Source: Zanthoxylum bungeanum
Taxonomy: Eukaryota > Streptophyta > Magnoliopsida > Sapindales > Rutaceae
Length of the DNA: 64,000 nucleotides
NCBI GenBank assembly: GCA_019454045.1
Contig: SKCR01006518.1
Span: 744,001 to 808,000, forward strand
Direction: 5' to 3'
The position numbers were made by a program, and so were the translations under genes. Position 1 is the stretch's first letter, and each line of letters begins with the position of its first letter. Below, in pieces: positions 22,781-34,613 of this stretch. A model generated the notes under the pieces. It did no database searches. It was not told the DNA's origin and was given only the letters and a program-made list of their open reading frames with translations.

Positions 22781-23371
22781 CCCTTCATCACCTTCACGCT
22801 GGGGGGGCACACTCTCATTTTTCACGCCAACAACAAAAGATAATAAACCCAAAACTCATAAAACAAACTATGTAGAACCCTAGACCTCACTCAACCCTCA
22901 TCACCCTCACGCCCTTAAGCTCACCATGCAGCCTCATAGCCCTACACACAGCCACGCATGAATGGCACTCAGACCCTCTCTCTTCTGCCTTCACGCTCAA
23001 CAGACTTAAAACCTCAGAAGCAGCCCTCCATCACGCTAAACGCCCACTGACCTAGCTCTCCCCTCACGCATGCCATGAACAAACAGAATTCTCAAAAACG
23101 AAGCAACACATAACTACCCCTAATCCTCAGCCGAGCCCTCAAACAACACACTCACTAACATTTGCCCTTAAACTTCGCGGACCAGTCAAAACAATGGAAA
23201 CGATAACCCTTCCGGCACCGTGAAACGCACTCCCGGAAAGTGACTTAAAAGGTTAGACCTGAGGGCACCCTTTTATTTATCATCATTTATTTTTAGTTAT
23301 TTTATTACTTTATTTCGCATGAATATCGTTAATTAGCATATAATGTGATTTCGGGTGAATGGAATATGTGT

Positions 23372-23482
23372 TCCTTTTGTGGTATATTGGATGGAAACCC
23401 GGACATAAATTCCGAATCCGAATCCGAATGGACGGTATTGTAGTTTACACTCGGGATATAATGCCCCGTACCACTTGAAGGA
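23372..23482 (+). other. Structured LTR element, LTR2 copy
   Basis: Arms as in LTR1 (GTGGTA 23379-23384, TACCAC 23469-23474, outer TCCTT/AAGGA). The GTAGCC loop segment is changed to AATCC, so the innermost pairing is lost here. Confidence 0.55.
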
Positions 23483-23978
23483 TTCACATATTTCATTTCA
23501 TCCAAACTTGTATTCGAGCATGATTTGGCCATTAGAAAGTTGTTTTATTTTTAGCATGATTTAATTATTTTATTTCGCAATAGGAGTTTGATTTACATTA
23601 TGTTTAAGTCGTATTTATTTAATATGCTTTTGTGTCATGTCGTATGTTTGCCGTTATGAAAGTTTACTTTTGAAGCATGCAAACCTAAATTTAGGCTTTA
23701 TAAGAATTTACACTACTTTGACCAATATGTATGTTGAGTAGACTTGGTTAAAATTGCACAAATCCATTCATTACAAATGACATAAGTAAGGGACCATTCC
23801 GAACCCAACGGTTTGAGGTCTTCCCTTGCGAGGGGTGAGTGCGGCCTTAAATCATTTTCCCAGTTCACACCGGGTGGCGACTCCATTTTATTCTCCGATT
23901 TAGTCCCCCTCGGGCTACTCCGTACTCCCAACCGGGCCACGAGCCCAAAACAGCGTCGTCCAGTTTCTGTTGTCTACA

Positions 23979-26165
23979 GTCTGGCGACTCCACTGGGGAT
24001 AGAGAATCGGCCCCGAAATAATGTCTTGTAATGTTTGGGATTTGTGCTTTAAATTAACCATGTCTACTGTGGGTTTAGAGAGTTTAATCAAAGGCATTAT
24101 TAAGGCTAGGTGATGGTTTGGTGTCTTCCTTCACTCACTACCTTTCTATAAGGAAAAGCTGTGAAGGCACCTAGATAATCATTCACCCGTAGCTCATTGT
24201 GATAGACTAATTTGGAGGACTCGTTGTTTATTCCTGTCTCCAAGCGATAAGAGCCTAAGGGGCTTGGGTACCTAAGAGAGCCTCGCTCCACCCTCCCTAT
24301 GGGGAATCTACAACAGGAAATCCATTTGACAGTCAGTAACACACCATAACTCGTTGGCACGTACCTTAAGGTATAAAAAAGGTGCGCTCACTTGGTCGTT
24401 TGAACCCTTGAGTGGGGAGTCCTAGTCGTGGGCAATCCTTCGTCACCGAGAGCCTTTCTTTACACTCCTAAAACTTACATGTGAACCTCCGTTGTATAAC
24501 CAATAAAAGTTATTTCATTATGCTTGTGCTTGGGACTATCGTTATTTGGATTCAATTGGACTTTTTGTCAAAAGATATGAACTGGTTGGGCCATTTAAAC
24601 TGGAACGAGTTCGTGTCCTTTGACAATTGGGTCAAAAGTTTCTAAAATTCCGATGGGCCATTTTGTATTTGGGCCTCTTATCATTTGAAGTTGTTTAGCC
24701 ATGTATCGCAAAAGTATAAACTTGTTGGGCCTTTTCAACTGGGACAAGTTTGCACCCAGCAATATTATGATTAAATGTTTTAAAATGATAATGGGCCAAC
24801 TTGTATAAACATCTTGATAGACTTGTGTATTTCATGCATTACATGCATACATGCTAACATGCAGTTTTAAAAGACATCATAGATACTCGTTGGGTTAGGA
24901 AAAAGAGAAGATTGAGTAGTCACCAAGAGAATCTGCGAAAGACCTAACCCGACGGGATAAGAAACACATGCATGCATGCATACACGTAACCATTTTGCAT
25001 TCCTTTTATGTTTGTTTTGTTTTGTGTTCACAGGTTTTGAAGAAGAAAAGAGAAAGCGGCAAAGATAAGCCATTCAGAAATAGCGAAAGCACAGTATCAG
25101 ATTCGGGTAATAATCCTCGGGCTGAGGCCAATATTGGTGTTAGATTTAGGTAGTAATCTAAGGGTTGAGGCCCACATTGGTTTTAGATTCATGTATTAAT
25201 TGAGGGTTGAGGCCCACATTGATGTTGGTATTGAGGAGGAATCCCAAGGTTGAGGCCCACATGAGTTTGAGTTTCGGGAATGGATCTCAGGGGGCGAAGC
25301 CCATATTATCAGAAGATGACGGAAGAATTCTGTAGAATGAGTGAAAAAAAAAAAAGAGAAAAAATGAGAGAGAGAAATCGTTGATAGTTAGACATATGTC
25401 CGGTGATGACATTGTATGCTGTAGGGAGAAACCCTAGAAATGATAAGTGCCAGACGTGCTCTCGTCCGATATTCTGAATAGATTGATCTCAGTTAGACTC
25501 ACGAGCACTTGATTGCGGGATCTCAGTGGTAGAAGCCTGAGTGGTTGGCAATGTGACTAGTTGAAGAGATAGTGGAATAGTGAATGACCGTTTACCTGGA
25601 AGTCCACCCTGATTTACTGATGCTATGATATATGATATGGTTGGAAATAAAGAAAAAAAGTCTCTGAAATAAAAAGAAAAAAATATACCACCTATAACCG
25701 ATAAGCGTGAAGCTACCCATGGGCGAGTATTAGGACCACCATGAGGAGAAATGCTACATTAAAGGGTAGGTGTGTCAGAAAAAAGAAAAGAAAAAAAAAA
25801 TCAAAATGAAAAGAACGAGACAAAAGAAAAAAGACGAAGACCATATCATGTTGATTAAGACATCCAGGTTGGTTAGACCCACTGGTTCGATTCTCCAAAG
25901 CAAAATCATCGAGTTGGCCCACTTAAGGAACAAGCTGCGAAAGAGCCTTAGCACACACACACACACTAGGAATCTAGTTCATATCACCTATTCAGACGAT
26001 TGGAGTTGAGTGTATCAAGTAATTTGAAGGTTCTCTGGTTTTGACACAAAGCATTCGTTGAGGACGAAAATATGTTTAGCTATTAAGATTGTCTCGAGGA
26101 AAGCAATATAGTATGTTGAAATAAATCATTTGCATCATTATCAATCTTTTCTGGGTACGGCACTT
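23979..26165 (+). mobile_element. Internal region 2, 5' half
   Basis: PBS TGGCGACTCCACTGGGGA at 23982-23999, then a leader and scar (arms 24887-24956) nearly identical to internal region 1. It stops at GGGTACGGCACTT, where the C element is inserted. The missing half continues at 38275. Confidence 0.85.
26161..26165. repeat. Target site duplication of the C element, left
   Basis: CACTT before LTR3, against CACTC after LTR6 (38275-38279). Internal region 1 at the same place reads AACTCTGCGGG, so the uninterrupted site is known. Confidence 0.78.
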
Positions 26166-26439
26166 TGTAGGCATTGTATTTTTGCATGTGAAACCCGATG
26201 ATGAGTCTCAGTTGGAGGCACTACCTTTTAAGTCGCAGAAGCCGCGGGAAACAGATGTCGGAAGGGAGGAGTCAAGAATTGACTCATAATCGGATTAAGT
26301 TCGCTGGTTTAGCTTCGGGTTACTTGTTGGCTGTCCTTTTTAAAAAATTATTCCCGGCCTAACAAAACCTGCAAACACTTAACCTTGGCCCAAAACCCCA
26401 CATCCAAGCCCAATCCAAAATAATTAAAACATTTAAAAT

Positions 26440-26720
26440 ACATGTCACAAATTAAATTAAATTAAATTAAAGTTAACTAATTTAAAATTAAATTAAATTC
26501 CAATTTAAATTAAATTAAAACAAATTAAATTAAATTCCAATTTAAATTAAATTAAAACAAATTAAATTTAAATTAAATCTAAATTAAATTAAACAAATAT
26601 TTAATTAAAATCTAATACCAAAATTAAAATAAATCACTTCCTAATTTAATAAATCACTCACCAATTTAAAATATTTACTCACCTAATTAACAAATTAAAT
26701 GCCTAATTAAAATCAATCAT
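26440..26720 (+). repeat. AAATT-type array in LTR3 U3
   Basis: Nearly pure runs of AAATTAAATT and ATTTAAATT words. The same stretch recurs at about 33480-33750, 34205-34470 and 34940-35215. Confidence 0.85.
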
Positions 26721-26868
26721 AACAAATTTAAAGATATTGACTTCCTAATCTAAACCAATTTTGTCCCCCCTCAAATCCCTTACTTTCCTTGTCTAACACC
26801 AAATCATATCTCTCTTTAATACCAAATATCCCTTCCTTGTGAGACAAGGAGAAACCCTACCCTCTCAC

Positions 26869-26876
26869 TATAAAAA
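26869..26876 (+). promoter_or_regulatory. TATA box of LTR3
   Basis: TATAAAAA after CCTCTCAC; the same context occurs in LTR6 at 35358. Confidence 0.65.
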
Positions 26877-27924
26877 CACACACTAAATCAACCCTAGGGA
26901 CTCCTCTCTCTCACGCACAAACAACAAAAAAAGGAACAAAACAATAAGCCCTCAAAGACGCACAGCACCTCCGCAAATGTCCACAAAGCCACGTTAAAAA
27001 CCATGCAACCTTCAAGTTAAAAATCCCATAACAGCCGCCTAAGCCTCTTCGCCACCTGCCTCACACCAAAATCTGCCTTCACGTCACGCCTAAACCTAGC
27101 ACCCAGCCTTCACGCCCACTCATCAGTCATCACGCTACACAAGCCTCCACTCAACCAAGCCTCAGGCCAAGCACCCTCCTTCACGCCCTTTAACGCCACC
27201 TGCCTCACACCAAAGACGCCACACTCCACGCCAAACACGTAAAGCGCACTACTCACGCACCAGCCATTGACTACATTACATCACGTCCCTCACGCCAGGC
27301 CCCTCACGAAACAAAACTCACGCCCACCATCCCTTAAATCAACACGCTAATTGCACAGCTTCACGCCCCACGTTGACAGCCCATCAGGCGCAATTCACAG
27401 CTCACAAATTCTCACCATAAGCCCCTCTCACTACCGTATAAACACCCAAAAAATCAGCCCAGTTCACCCGCATATTACACCTAAAATTACAACATATTAG
27501 ACCCTAAAAACTGCCCCTGGAACCCTTCCAAAACAGCAGCCCCTAGCTTCCAAAAATTGCCAAAACAGTGAACAAATACAACCAAAATAGTGAGCAGAAA
27601 ATACATCACAAAAAGCAGCAAAACGGAGTCAAAATAGTGGCTTGAGCAGCGAAACAGCGAGGGAAAAAGCAAACCAGTGAACCGGGAAAGTTAAGGAGCC
27701 TTAACCCTTTCGATCTCCGTGAAACGCAAGTCTGAAAGTCGACGAAAAATGTTAGACCTGAGGGTATTTTCCACATTCGTTTTCTGTTTTATTTTTATTA
27801 TTCATTGAGTATTGTTTGCATGATTGTTATGTTAAAATGCATGTTGTGGCCCTTGAGTAGATAAATATGCATGTGTTATGAAATATTGTATGTTGTGGCT
27901 TGGAATAAAATGAAAGATGTGTCA

Positions 27925-28032
27925 ACTCTCGCGGTATATCGGATGGAAACCCGGACATAAATTTCATAGCCGATTCCGAATGGATGGTAGTATGATCTGT
28001 ACTCGGGATACAACTCCACGTACCGCTTGAGT
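27925..28032 (+). other. Structured LTR element, LTR3 first copy
   Basis: Outer arms ACTC/GAGT, inner arms GCGGTA (27931-27936)/TACCGC (28021-28026). Both differ from type A on both sides of the pairing. Internal arms CCCG/CGGG. Confidence 0.65.
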
Positions 28033-28110
28033 AAACGACACATTCTTTTGTTTTATGTTGCTTTGATTTATTTATTCTTCGTCATTTAAATTCTGCATGT
28101 TACTTGTTTA

Positions 28111-28990
28111 TGCATGATGTGATCGAGCGCATGGGCTTAGTAAGTCGGATTAAAGGTCCCATATTTGGAGGGGTTAAAATCCTTTTACCACGATGCTTTG
28201 CCGTGCCGGTTGATGTGTGTTCGGTTGGATGTAAGATATGTTCAATCGAGCACACTAAGTTTGATGTGATTGTCTTTATTTTTGTATGCATGATGTGATC
28301 GAGCGCATGGGCTTAGTAAGTCGGATTAAATGTCCCCTATTTGGAGGGGTTAAAAAATCCTTTTACCACGATGCTTTGCCGCGCCGGTTGATGTGTGTTC
28401 GGTTGGATGTAAGATATTTTCAATCGGACATACTAAGTTTGATATGATTGTCTTTATGTTTGTATGCATGATGCGATCGAGCGCATGGGCTTAGTAAGTC
28501 GGATTAAAGGTCTCATATTTGGAGGGGTTAAAGCCATTTACCACGATGCTTTGCCGCGCCGGTTGATGTGTGTTCGGTTGAATATGAGATATGTTCAATC
28601 GGGCATACTAAGTTTGATGTTATTGTCTTTATTCCTTGTATGCATGATGCAATCGAGCGCATGAGCTTAGTAAGTCAGATTAAAGGTCCCCTATTTGGAG
28701 GGGTTAAAATCCATTACCACGATTCTTTGTCGTGCCGGTTGATGTATATTCGGTTGAATATAAGATGTGTTCAATCGGGTATACGAAATTTCATATAGTT
28801 ATCTTTATCTTTGTACGCATTGTAATGAAAGGCGCATGGGGTTATTGTGTTGGATTAAAAGGTTCTCCATTTGGGGAAGAAAAGCCTAAAAGGCTACCTT
28901 TACCACGATATTTGTCGTGTCTTTCATCTATTGATTGCATCATTTACCTTAGTCTTGGCTTAACATATTACAATTCATATATCCATGTTA
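28111..28990 (+). repeat. 176-bp tandem repeat in LTR3
   Basis: Units start at 28111, 28287, 28465 and 28641 with TGCATGATG; a fifth, diverged unit starts near 28815. Each contains GATCGAGCGCATGGGCTTAG and TTTGGAGGGGTTAAA. The same array stands in LTR6 (36602-37490). The ORFs across it are chance frames. Confidence 0.92.
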
Positions 28991-29009
28991 TGATAACATT
29001 TGAGTATTA

Positions 29010-29117
29010 TTCCTTGTGGTATATCGGATGGAAACCTAGACATAAATTCCGTAGCCGATTCTGAATGGACGGTAGTGCGGTCTGTACTTGGGATACAATT
29101 CCACGTACCACTTGGAA
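29010..29117 (+). other. Structured LTR element, LTR3 second copy
   Basis: Outer arms TTCC/GGAA, inner arms GTGGTA (29016-29021)/TACCAC (29106-29111), internal arms CCTA/TGGG (one G-U pair). Confidence 0.65.
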
Positions 29118-30316
29118 AAGTGCTCACATGTGTGCTTGTGTCTATATTAGTTATCTTCTTTTGCACGATGTCATAGCATGCTTACTTTAATGCTTAATTG
29201 CATCCTTAAGTGTCTTGTTGCATTATGTACTTAGTGGACTCTTTTATTTATACATGGACATGTAATGACTATTTGTTTATGATATGTCTATGAAATCACA
29301 TGTTCGCCATTATTTGATTCGCCTTTATGTGTGCTTGTGTGGTTAGTGTGTGCTTATGTTTCCATGAACACAATATGCCAATGAAGTTGTATGTTCGTTG
29401 CTATTTTGATGTACTTTCAAGCATGCAATCTTAGATGTGAAATATATGCCAATTTAGGTGTAAGTTTTATTTTTGTGCATGTGAATTTAGAAGCATGATA
29501 CTCTTGGAAATAAGTGTTACTTAAGCTTGATTAAATTATTACACAAATCCTTTCATTACAAGTGACATAAGTAAGGGACCATTCCGAACCCAACGGTTTG
29601 AGGTCTTCCCTTGCGAGGGGTGAGTGCGGCCTTAAATCTCATTTTCCCGGTTCACACCGGGTGGCGACTCCATTATTCTCCGGTTTAGTCCCCCGTGGCT
29701 ACTCCGTACTCCCGACTAGGCCGCGAGCCTAGGACAGCATGCGTCGTCCAGATTCCTGTGTTCACACAGTCTGGCGACTCCACTGGGGATAGAGAATCGG
29801 CCCCGAAATATTGTCTTGTAATGTTTGAATTCATGTTCTAATTGACCGTGTCTATAGTGGATAAAATGGGGGTTTAATCAAAGGCATTTTGAGGTTAGGT
29901 AATGGTTTGGTCTCTTCCTTCACTCACTACCTTTCTAGAAGGAAAAGCTGTGAAGGCACCTAGATAGCCATCTACTCGTAGCCTATTGTGATGGACTAAT
30001 TTGGAGGACTCGTTGTTTATTCCTGACACCAAGCGATAAAAGCCTAAGAGGCTTGGGTATTTAAGTGAGCCTCGCTCCACCCTCCATCTGGGGAATCTAC
30101 AACGGGAAGTCCATTTGACAGTTGGTCACACACCATAGCTCACTGGCACGTACCTTAGTGTATAAAAAAGGGTGCGCTCACTTGGCCGCTCGAACCCTTG
30201 ATTGGGGAGACCTAGTTGTGGGCCATCATTCGCCGATGAGAGCCTTTGTCTACACTCTTGCGAACCCACACATAGACCGGGGTTGTATGGTTAAAGTAAC
30301 AATTATTTCCTTGAGT

Positions 30317-30790
30317 ATGTGCTTGTGGACCATCCTCATTTGGATGCAGTTGGACTATTGTCAGAAATGCGAACTTGCTGGGCCATTTAAACTGGGACGA
30401 GTTCGTACCTTATGACTATTAGGCCCAAAGCTTCTGAAATGTTGATGGGCCATTATGTAGAAATTATTACTTTATGTTTGCATTATCTTTCTTTTATGCT
30501 TGTGTTTGGGAACATCGTCGTTTGGATCCATTTGGACCATTTGGACCATTTGTCATGGGATATGGGCTTGTTGGGCCATTTAAACTGGGACAAGAACGTA
30601 TCTTATGACGATTGGGCCAAAGGCTTCTTAATATTGATGGGCCATTTTGTGCTTGTGTTCGGAACATTACCATTTGGATTTAGTTGGGCTCCTTGCCATG
30701 AGATGTGAACTCGTTGGGCCATTAAACTGGGACGAGTTCACTCCTATGACAGTTAGCCCAAAAGCTTCTAAAATAATAATGGGCCGATTT
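30317..30790 (+). repeat. Three tandem leader units with GGGCC-loop hairpins
   Basis: Units of about 150 bp, each with a stem around GGGCCATTTAAACTGGG. The third stem (about 30706-30740) is perfect: GAACTCGT/ACGAGTTC. Confidence 0.7.
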
Positions 30791-31139
30791 ATTTGAAAAT
30801 TTTAATTGATTTAGTATGTTCTATATGTTACATGCATCTCATGCACCTCATGCATACATACATCATGTTAACCCCCTTTTGTCTTGAAAGCCATCATAGA
30901 TACACGTTGGTTAGGGAAGATGGCAGACTTGTCAAAAGACCGAGTAGCCACCAAGAGTACCGGCAAAAGACCTAACCCAACGGGATAGGAAACTCAATCA
31001 TGCATGCATGCATACACGTAACGTATCCTGCATTCCTTTTCGTGTTTGTTCTATTTTGTAATAACAGGTTTCAGAGGAAGAAAATAGAAAGCGTCAAATA
31101 CAAGCCAACCAGAAGCAGCAACAGTACAATGTCAGCAGT

Positions 31140-31780
31140 CTTCAGGAATGAATCACAGGGACGAGGCCATATCAGTATCAGTCTGGGGACGAGGCCCATA
31201 TCAGTATCAGTTGGGGGCAAGGCCCATAACAGTATCAGTTGGGGGCGAGGCCCACATCAGTATCAGTCTGGGGGCGAGGCCCATATCAGTATCAATCTGG
31301 GGCGAGGCCTACATCAGTATAAGCTTGAGGATGAGTCACAGGGCGAGGCCCACACTAGTATCAGTTGGGGGCAAGGCCCATATTAGTTTGGGGTGAGGCC
31401 CACATCAGTGTCAGTCTGGAGCGAGGCCCATATTCTTATCAGTTTGGGGCGAGGCCCATATCAATCTGGGGGCGAGGCCCACATTAGTATCAGTTTGGGG
31501 CGAGACACATATCAGTTTGGGGCGAGGCCCACATCAGTGTCAGTCTGGGGACGAGGCCCACATCAGTACCAGTTCAGGGTCGAGGACCCACTACATCATC
31601 AGTTGGGGGTGAGGCCCACATCAGTATCAGTTGGGGGTGAGGCCAATATTAGTATCAGTTGGGGGCGAGGCCCACATCAGTATCATTTGGGGGTGAGGCC
31701 CATATCAGTATCAGTTGGGGGCGAGGCTCATATCAGTATCAGTCTGGGGGCGAGGCCCACATCAGCATCAGTATCAGTTT
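31140..31780 (+). repeat. GAGGCCCACATC minisatellite, internal region 3
   Basis: Same family as 20655-21235, with GAGGCCCATATCAGTATCAG as the commonest word; three plus-strand frames stay open over it by chance. Confidence 0.9.
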
Positions 31781-32300
31781 AGCCGGGAATGGCACTCCAA
31801 GAATGGAAACAGAGTTCGAGAATGAACAAGCCGGGAATGGCACTCCAAGAATGGAAACACAGTTCGAGAATGAACAAGCCGGGAATGACACTCCAAGAAT
31901 GGAAACACAGTTCGGGAATGAAAAAGTTGGGAATGGCACTCCAAGAATGGAAACACAGTTCGAGAATGAACAAGCCGATAATGGCACTCCAAGAATGGAA
32001 ACACAGTTCGATAATGAACAAGCCAAGAATGGCACTCCAAGAATGGAAACACAGTTTGAGAATTAACAAGCGAGAATGGCACTCCAAGAATGGAAACTCA
32101 GTTCGAGTATGAACAAGCCGAGAATGGCACTCCAGAATGGAAACACAGTTCGAGAATGAACAAGCCGGGAATGGCACTCCAAGAATGGAAACACAGTTCA
32201 AGAATGAACAAGCCGGGAATGGTACTCCAAGAATGGAAACACAGTTCGAGAATGAACAAGCCGGGAATGGCACTCCAAGAATGGAGCAAGGTTCGGGAAT
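31781..32300 (+). repeat. 48-bp minisatellite
   Basis: About 10-11 units starting GCCGGGAATGGCACTCCAAG (first two at 31783 and 31831). Stop-free on both strands in several frames. Confidence 0.94.
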
Positions 32301-32680
32301 GGACCGCATCACAATAACGGTTCGGAAATGGACCACTCTCATATCAGTAATGGTTCCGAAATGGACCACTCTCTTATCAGCAACGGTTCGGAAATGGACC
32401 GCTCTCATATCAGTAATGGTTCAAAAATGGACTATCTCTCATCAGCAACGGTTCGGAAATGGACTATCTCTCATCAGCAACGGTTCAAAAATGGACCACA
32501 TCATTATCAGTAATGGTTCGGAAATGGACCACTCTCATATCAGTATTGGTTCGGAAATGGACTATCTCTCCTCAGCAATGGTTCAGAAATGGACCACTCT
32601 CATATCAGGCATGGTTCGGAAATGGACTATCTCTCATCAACAACGGTTCGGAAATGGACCATCATCTCATCACTTGCCGA
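32300..32680 (+). repeat. 33-bp minisatellite
   Basis: About 11 units starting GGTTCGGAAATGGACCACTC; directly follows the 48-bp block. Confidence 0.92.
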
Positions 32681-33020
32681 AAATGGCACTCTGAAAATGA
32701 AGCAACGGTTCGGAAATGGACCATTATCACATCTCGCCGAAAATGGCACTCCGAAAATGGAGCACGGTTCGAAATGGACCATCATCTCATCTCGCCGAAA
32801 ATGGCACTCTGAAAATGGAGCAACGGTTCGGAAATGGACCATCATCACATCTCGCCGAAAATGGCACTCCGAAAATGGAGCACGGTTCGAAATGGAACAT
32901 CATCTCATCTCGCCGAAAATGGCACTCCAAAAATGGAGCACGATTCGAAAATGGACCATTATCTAATTAGTCACCGAAAATGGCACTCCAAAAATGGAGC
33001 ACAATTCGAAAATGGATAGA
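32680..33020 (+). repeat. About 57-bp minisatellite
   Basis: About five to six units combining GCCGAAAATGGCACTCCGAA with GGTTCGAAATGGACCATCAT. It looks like a fusion of words from the 48- and 33-bp families. Confidence 0.85.
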
Positions 33021-33210
33021 CATCACTTCAGCAACGCCTCGGAAATGGGGTTTAGCATACCGAAAATGGTAAAACCATATCAACTCAACTCAACACTGCA
33101 GGCAAACCAGGAGACAGCTGGCGACCCATGTAAGTGAAAATGCATTGCATGTACTTTGATAGGATTTTCACTGTCACACACTGCACATGTCCCATCAAAA
33201 TGGGGGCGAC

Positions 33211-33879
33211 TGTAGGCATTGTATTTTTGCATGTGAAACCCGATGATGAGTCTCAGTTGGAGGCACTACCTTTTAAGTCGCAGAAGCCGCGGGAAACAGA
33301 TGTCGGAAGGGAGGAGTCAAGAATTGACTCATAATCAGATTAAGTTCGCTGGTTTAGCTTCGGGTTACTTGTTGGCTGTCCTTTTTAAAAAATTATTCCC
33401 GGCCTAACAAAACCTGCAAACACTTAACCTTGGCCCAAAACCCCACATCCAAGCCCAATCCAAATAATTAAAACCTTTAAAATACATGTCACAAATTAAA
33501 TTAAATTAAATTAAAGTTAACTAATTTAAAATTAAATTAAAATCCAACACAAATTAAATTCCAATTTAAATTAAATTAAAACAAATTAATTTAAAATTAA
33601 ATCTAAATTAAATTAAAACAAATATTTAATTAAAATCTAAGACCAAAATTAAAATAAATCACTTCCTAATTTAATAAATCACTCACCAATTTAAAATATT
33701 TACTCACCTAATTAACAAATTAAATGCCTAATTAAAATCAATCATAACAAATTTAAAGATATTGACTTCCTAATCTAAACCAATTTTGTCCCCCCTCAAA
33801 TCCCTTACTTTCTTTGTCTAACACCAAATCATATCTCTCTTTAATACCAAATATCCCTTCCTTGTGAGACAAGGAGAAA
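33211..33879 (+). repeat. LTR4, partial type C (U3 only)
   Basis: Starts normally after the purine tract and follows LTR3 for 669 bp, then breaks at GAGAAA, just before the TATA box, and joins a 44-bp copy of the left flank of the C insertion (33880-33923). Confidence 0.88.
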
Positions 33880-33923
33880 TAAATCATTTGCATCATTATC
33901 AATCTTTTCTGGGTACGGCACTT

Positions 33924-34613
33924 TGTAGGCATTGTATTTTTGCATGTGAAACCCGATGATGAGTCTCAGTTGGAGGCACTACCTTTTAAGTCGCAGAAGC
34001 CGCGGGAAACAGATGTTGGAAGGGAGGAGTCAAGAATTGACTCATAATCGGATTAAGTTCGCTGGTTAGCTTCGGGTTACTTGTTGGCTGTCCTTTTTAA
34101 AAAATTATTCCCGGCCTAACAAAACCTGCAAACACTTAACCTTGGCCCAAAACCCCACATCCAAGCCCAATCCAAAATAATTAAAACATTTAAAATACAT
34201 GTCACAAATTAAATTAAATTAAATTAAAGTAAACTAATTTAAAATTAAATTAAATTCAATTTAAATTAAATTAAAACAAATTAAATTAAATTCCAATTTA
34301 AATTAAATTAAAACAAATTAAATTAAATAAATCTAAATTAAATATTAACAAATATTTAATTAAAATCTAATACCAAAATTAAAATAATCCACTTCCTAAT
34401 TTAATAAATCACTCACCAATTTAAAATATTTACTCACCTAATTAACAAATTAAATGCCTAATTAAAATCAATCATAACAAATTTAAAGATATTGACTTCC
34501 TATCTAAACTAAACCAATTTTGTCCCCCCTCAAATCCCTTACTTTCCTTGTCTAACACCAAATCATATCTCTCTTTAATACCAAATATCCCTTCCTTGTG
34601 AGACAAGGAGAAA
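33924..34613 (+). repeat. LTR5, partial type C (U3 only)
   Basis: 690 bp, breaking at the same GAGAAA and followed by the same 44-bp flank (34614-34657). The flank carries CACTT, the left target duplication. Confidence 0.88.

Larger units (their letters stand above)
22412..23978 (+). repeat. LTR2, hybrid of type B 5' part and type A 3' part (1567 bp)
   Basis: The first about 750 bp match LTR7 (type B: ACATTTTTGTTGG). From about 23185 on it follows type A (AATATCGTTAATTAGCATA, as in LTR8). The change falls between about 23160 and 23185, and a stretch of roughly 400 bp or more is missing there, which explains the short length. TATAAA at 22775. Confidence 0.82.
26166..29768 (+). repeat. LTR3, type C (3603 bp)
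   Basis: TGTAGGCATTG at the start, CACACA at the end. U3 is dominated by an AAATT array (26440-26700), followed by a C-rich, G-poor stretch. TATAAAAA at 26869. Two copies of the structured element enclose a 176-bp tandem repeat. The terminal hairpin CTAGGC/GCCTAG is at 29716-29732. Type A has CCGGGC/GCCCGG in the same place. Confidence 0.9.
29769..33210 (+). mobile_element. Internal region 3 (C element), no gag-pol
   Basis: PBS at 29772-29789; a leader with three tandem hairpin units (30320-30790); a gag-pol scar (arms from 30905 and 30971-30984) whose junction differs from regions 1 and 2; then four minisatellite blocks; then the purine tract AAAATGGGGGCGAC (33197-33210). The 30-bp family of the other units is absent and replaced by 48-, 33- and about 57-bp families. 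Confidence 0.84.

Noticed and set aside
31739..32970. Overlapping frames of 60-209 residues over the 48-, 33- and about 57-bp arrays
   Set aside because: Same reason: units are multiples of 3 without stops, and up to five frames stay open in parallel.
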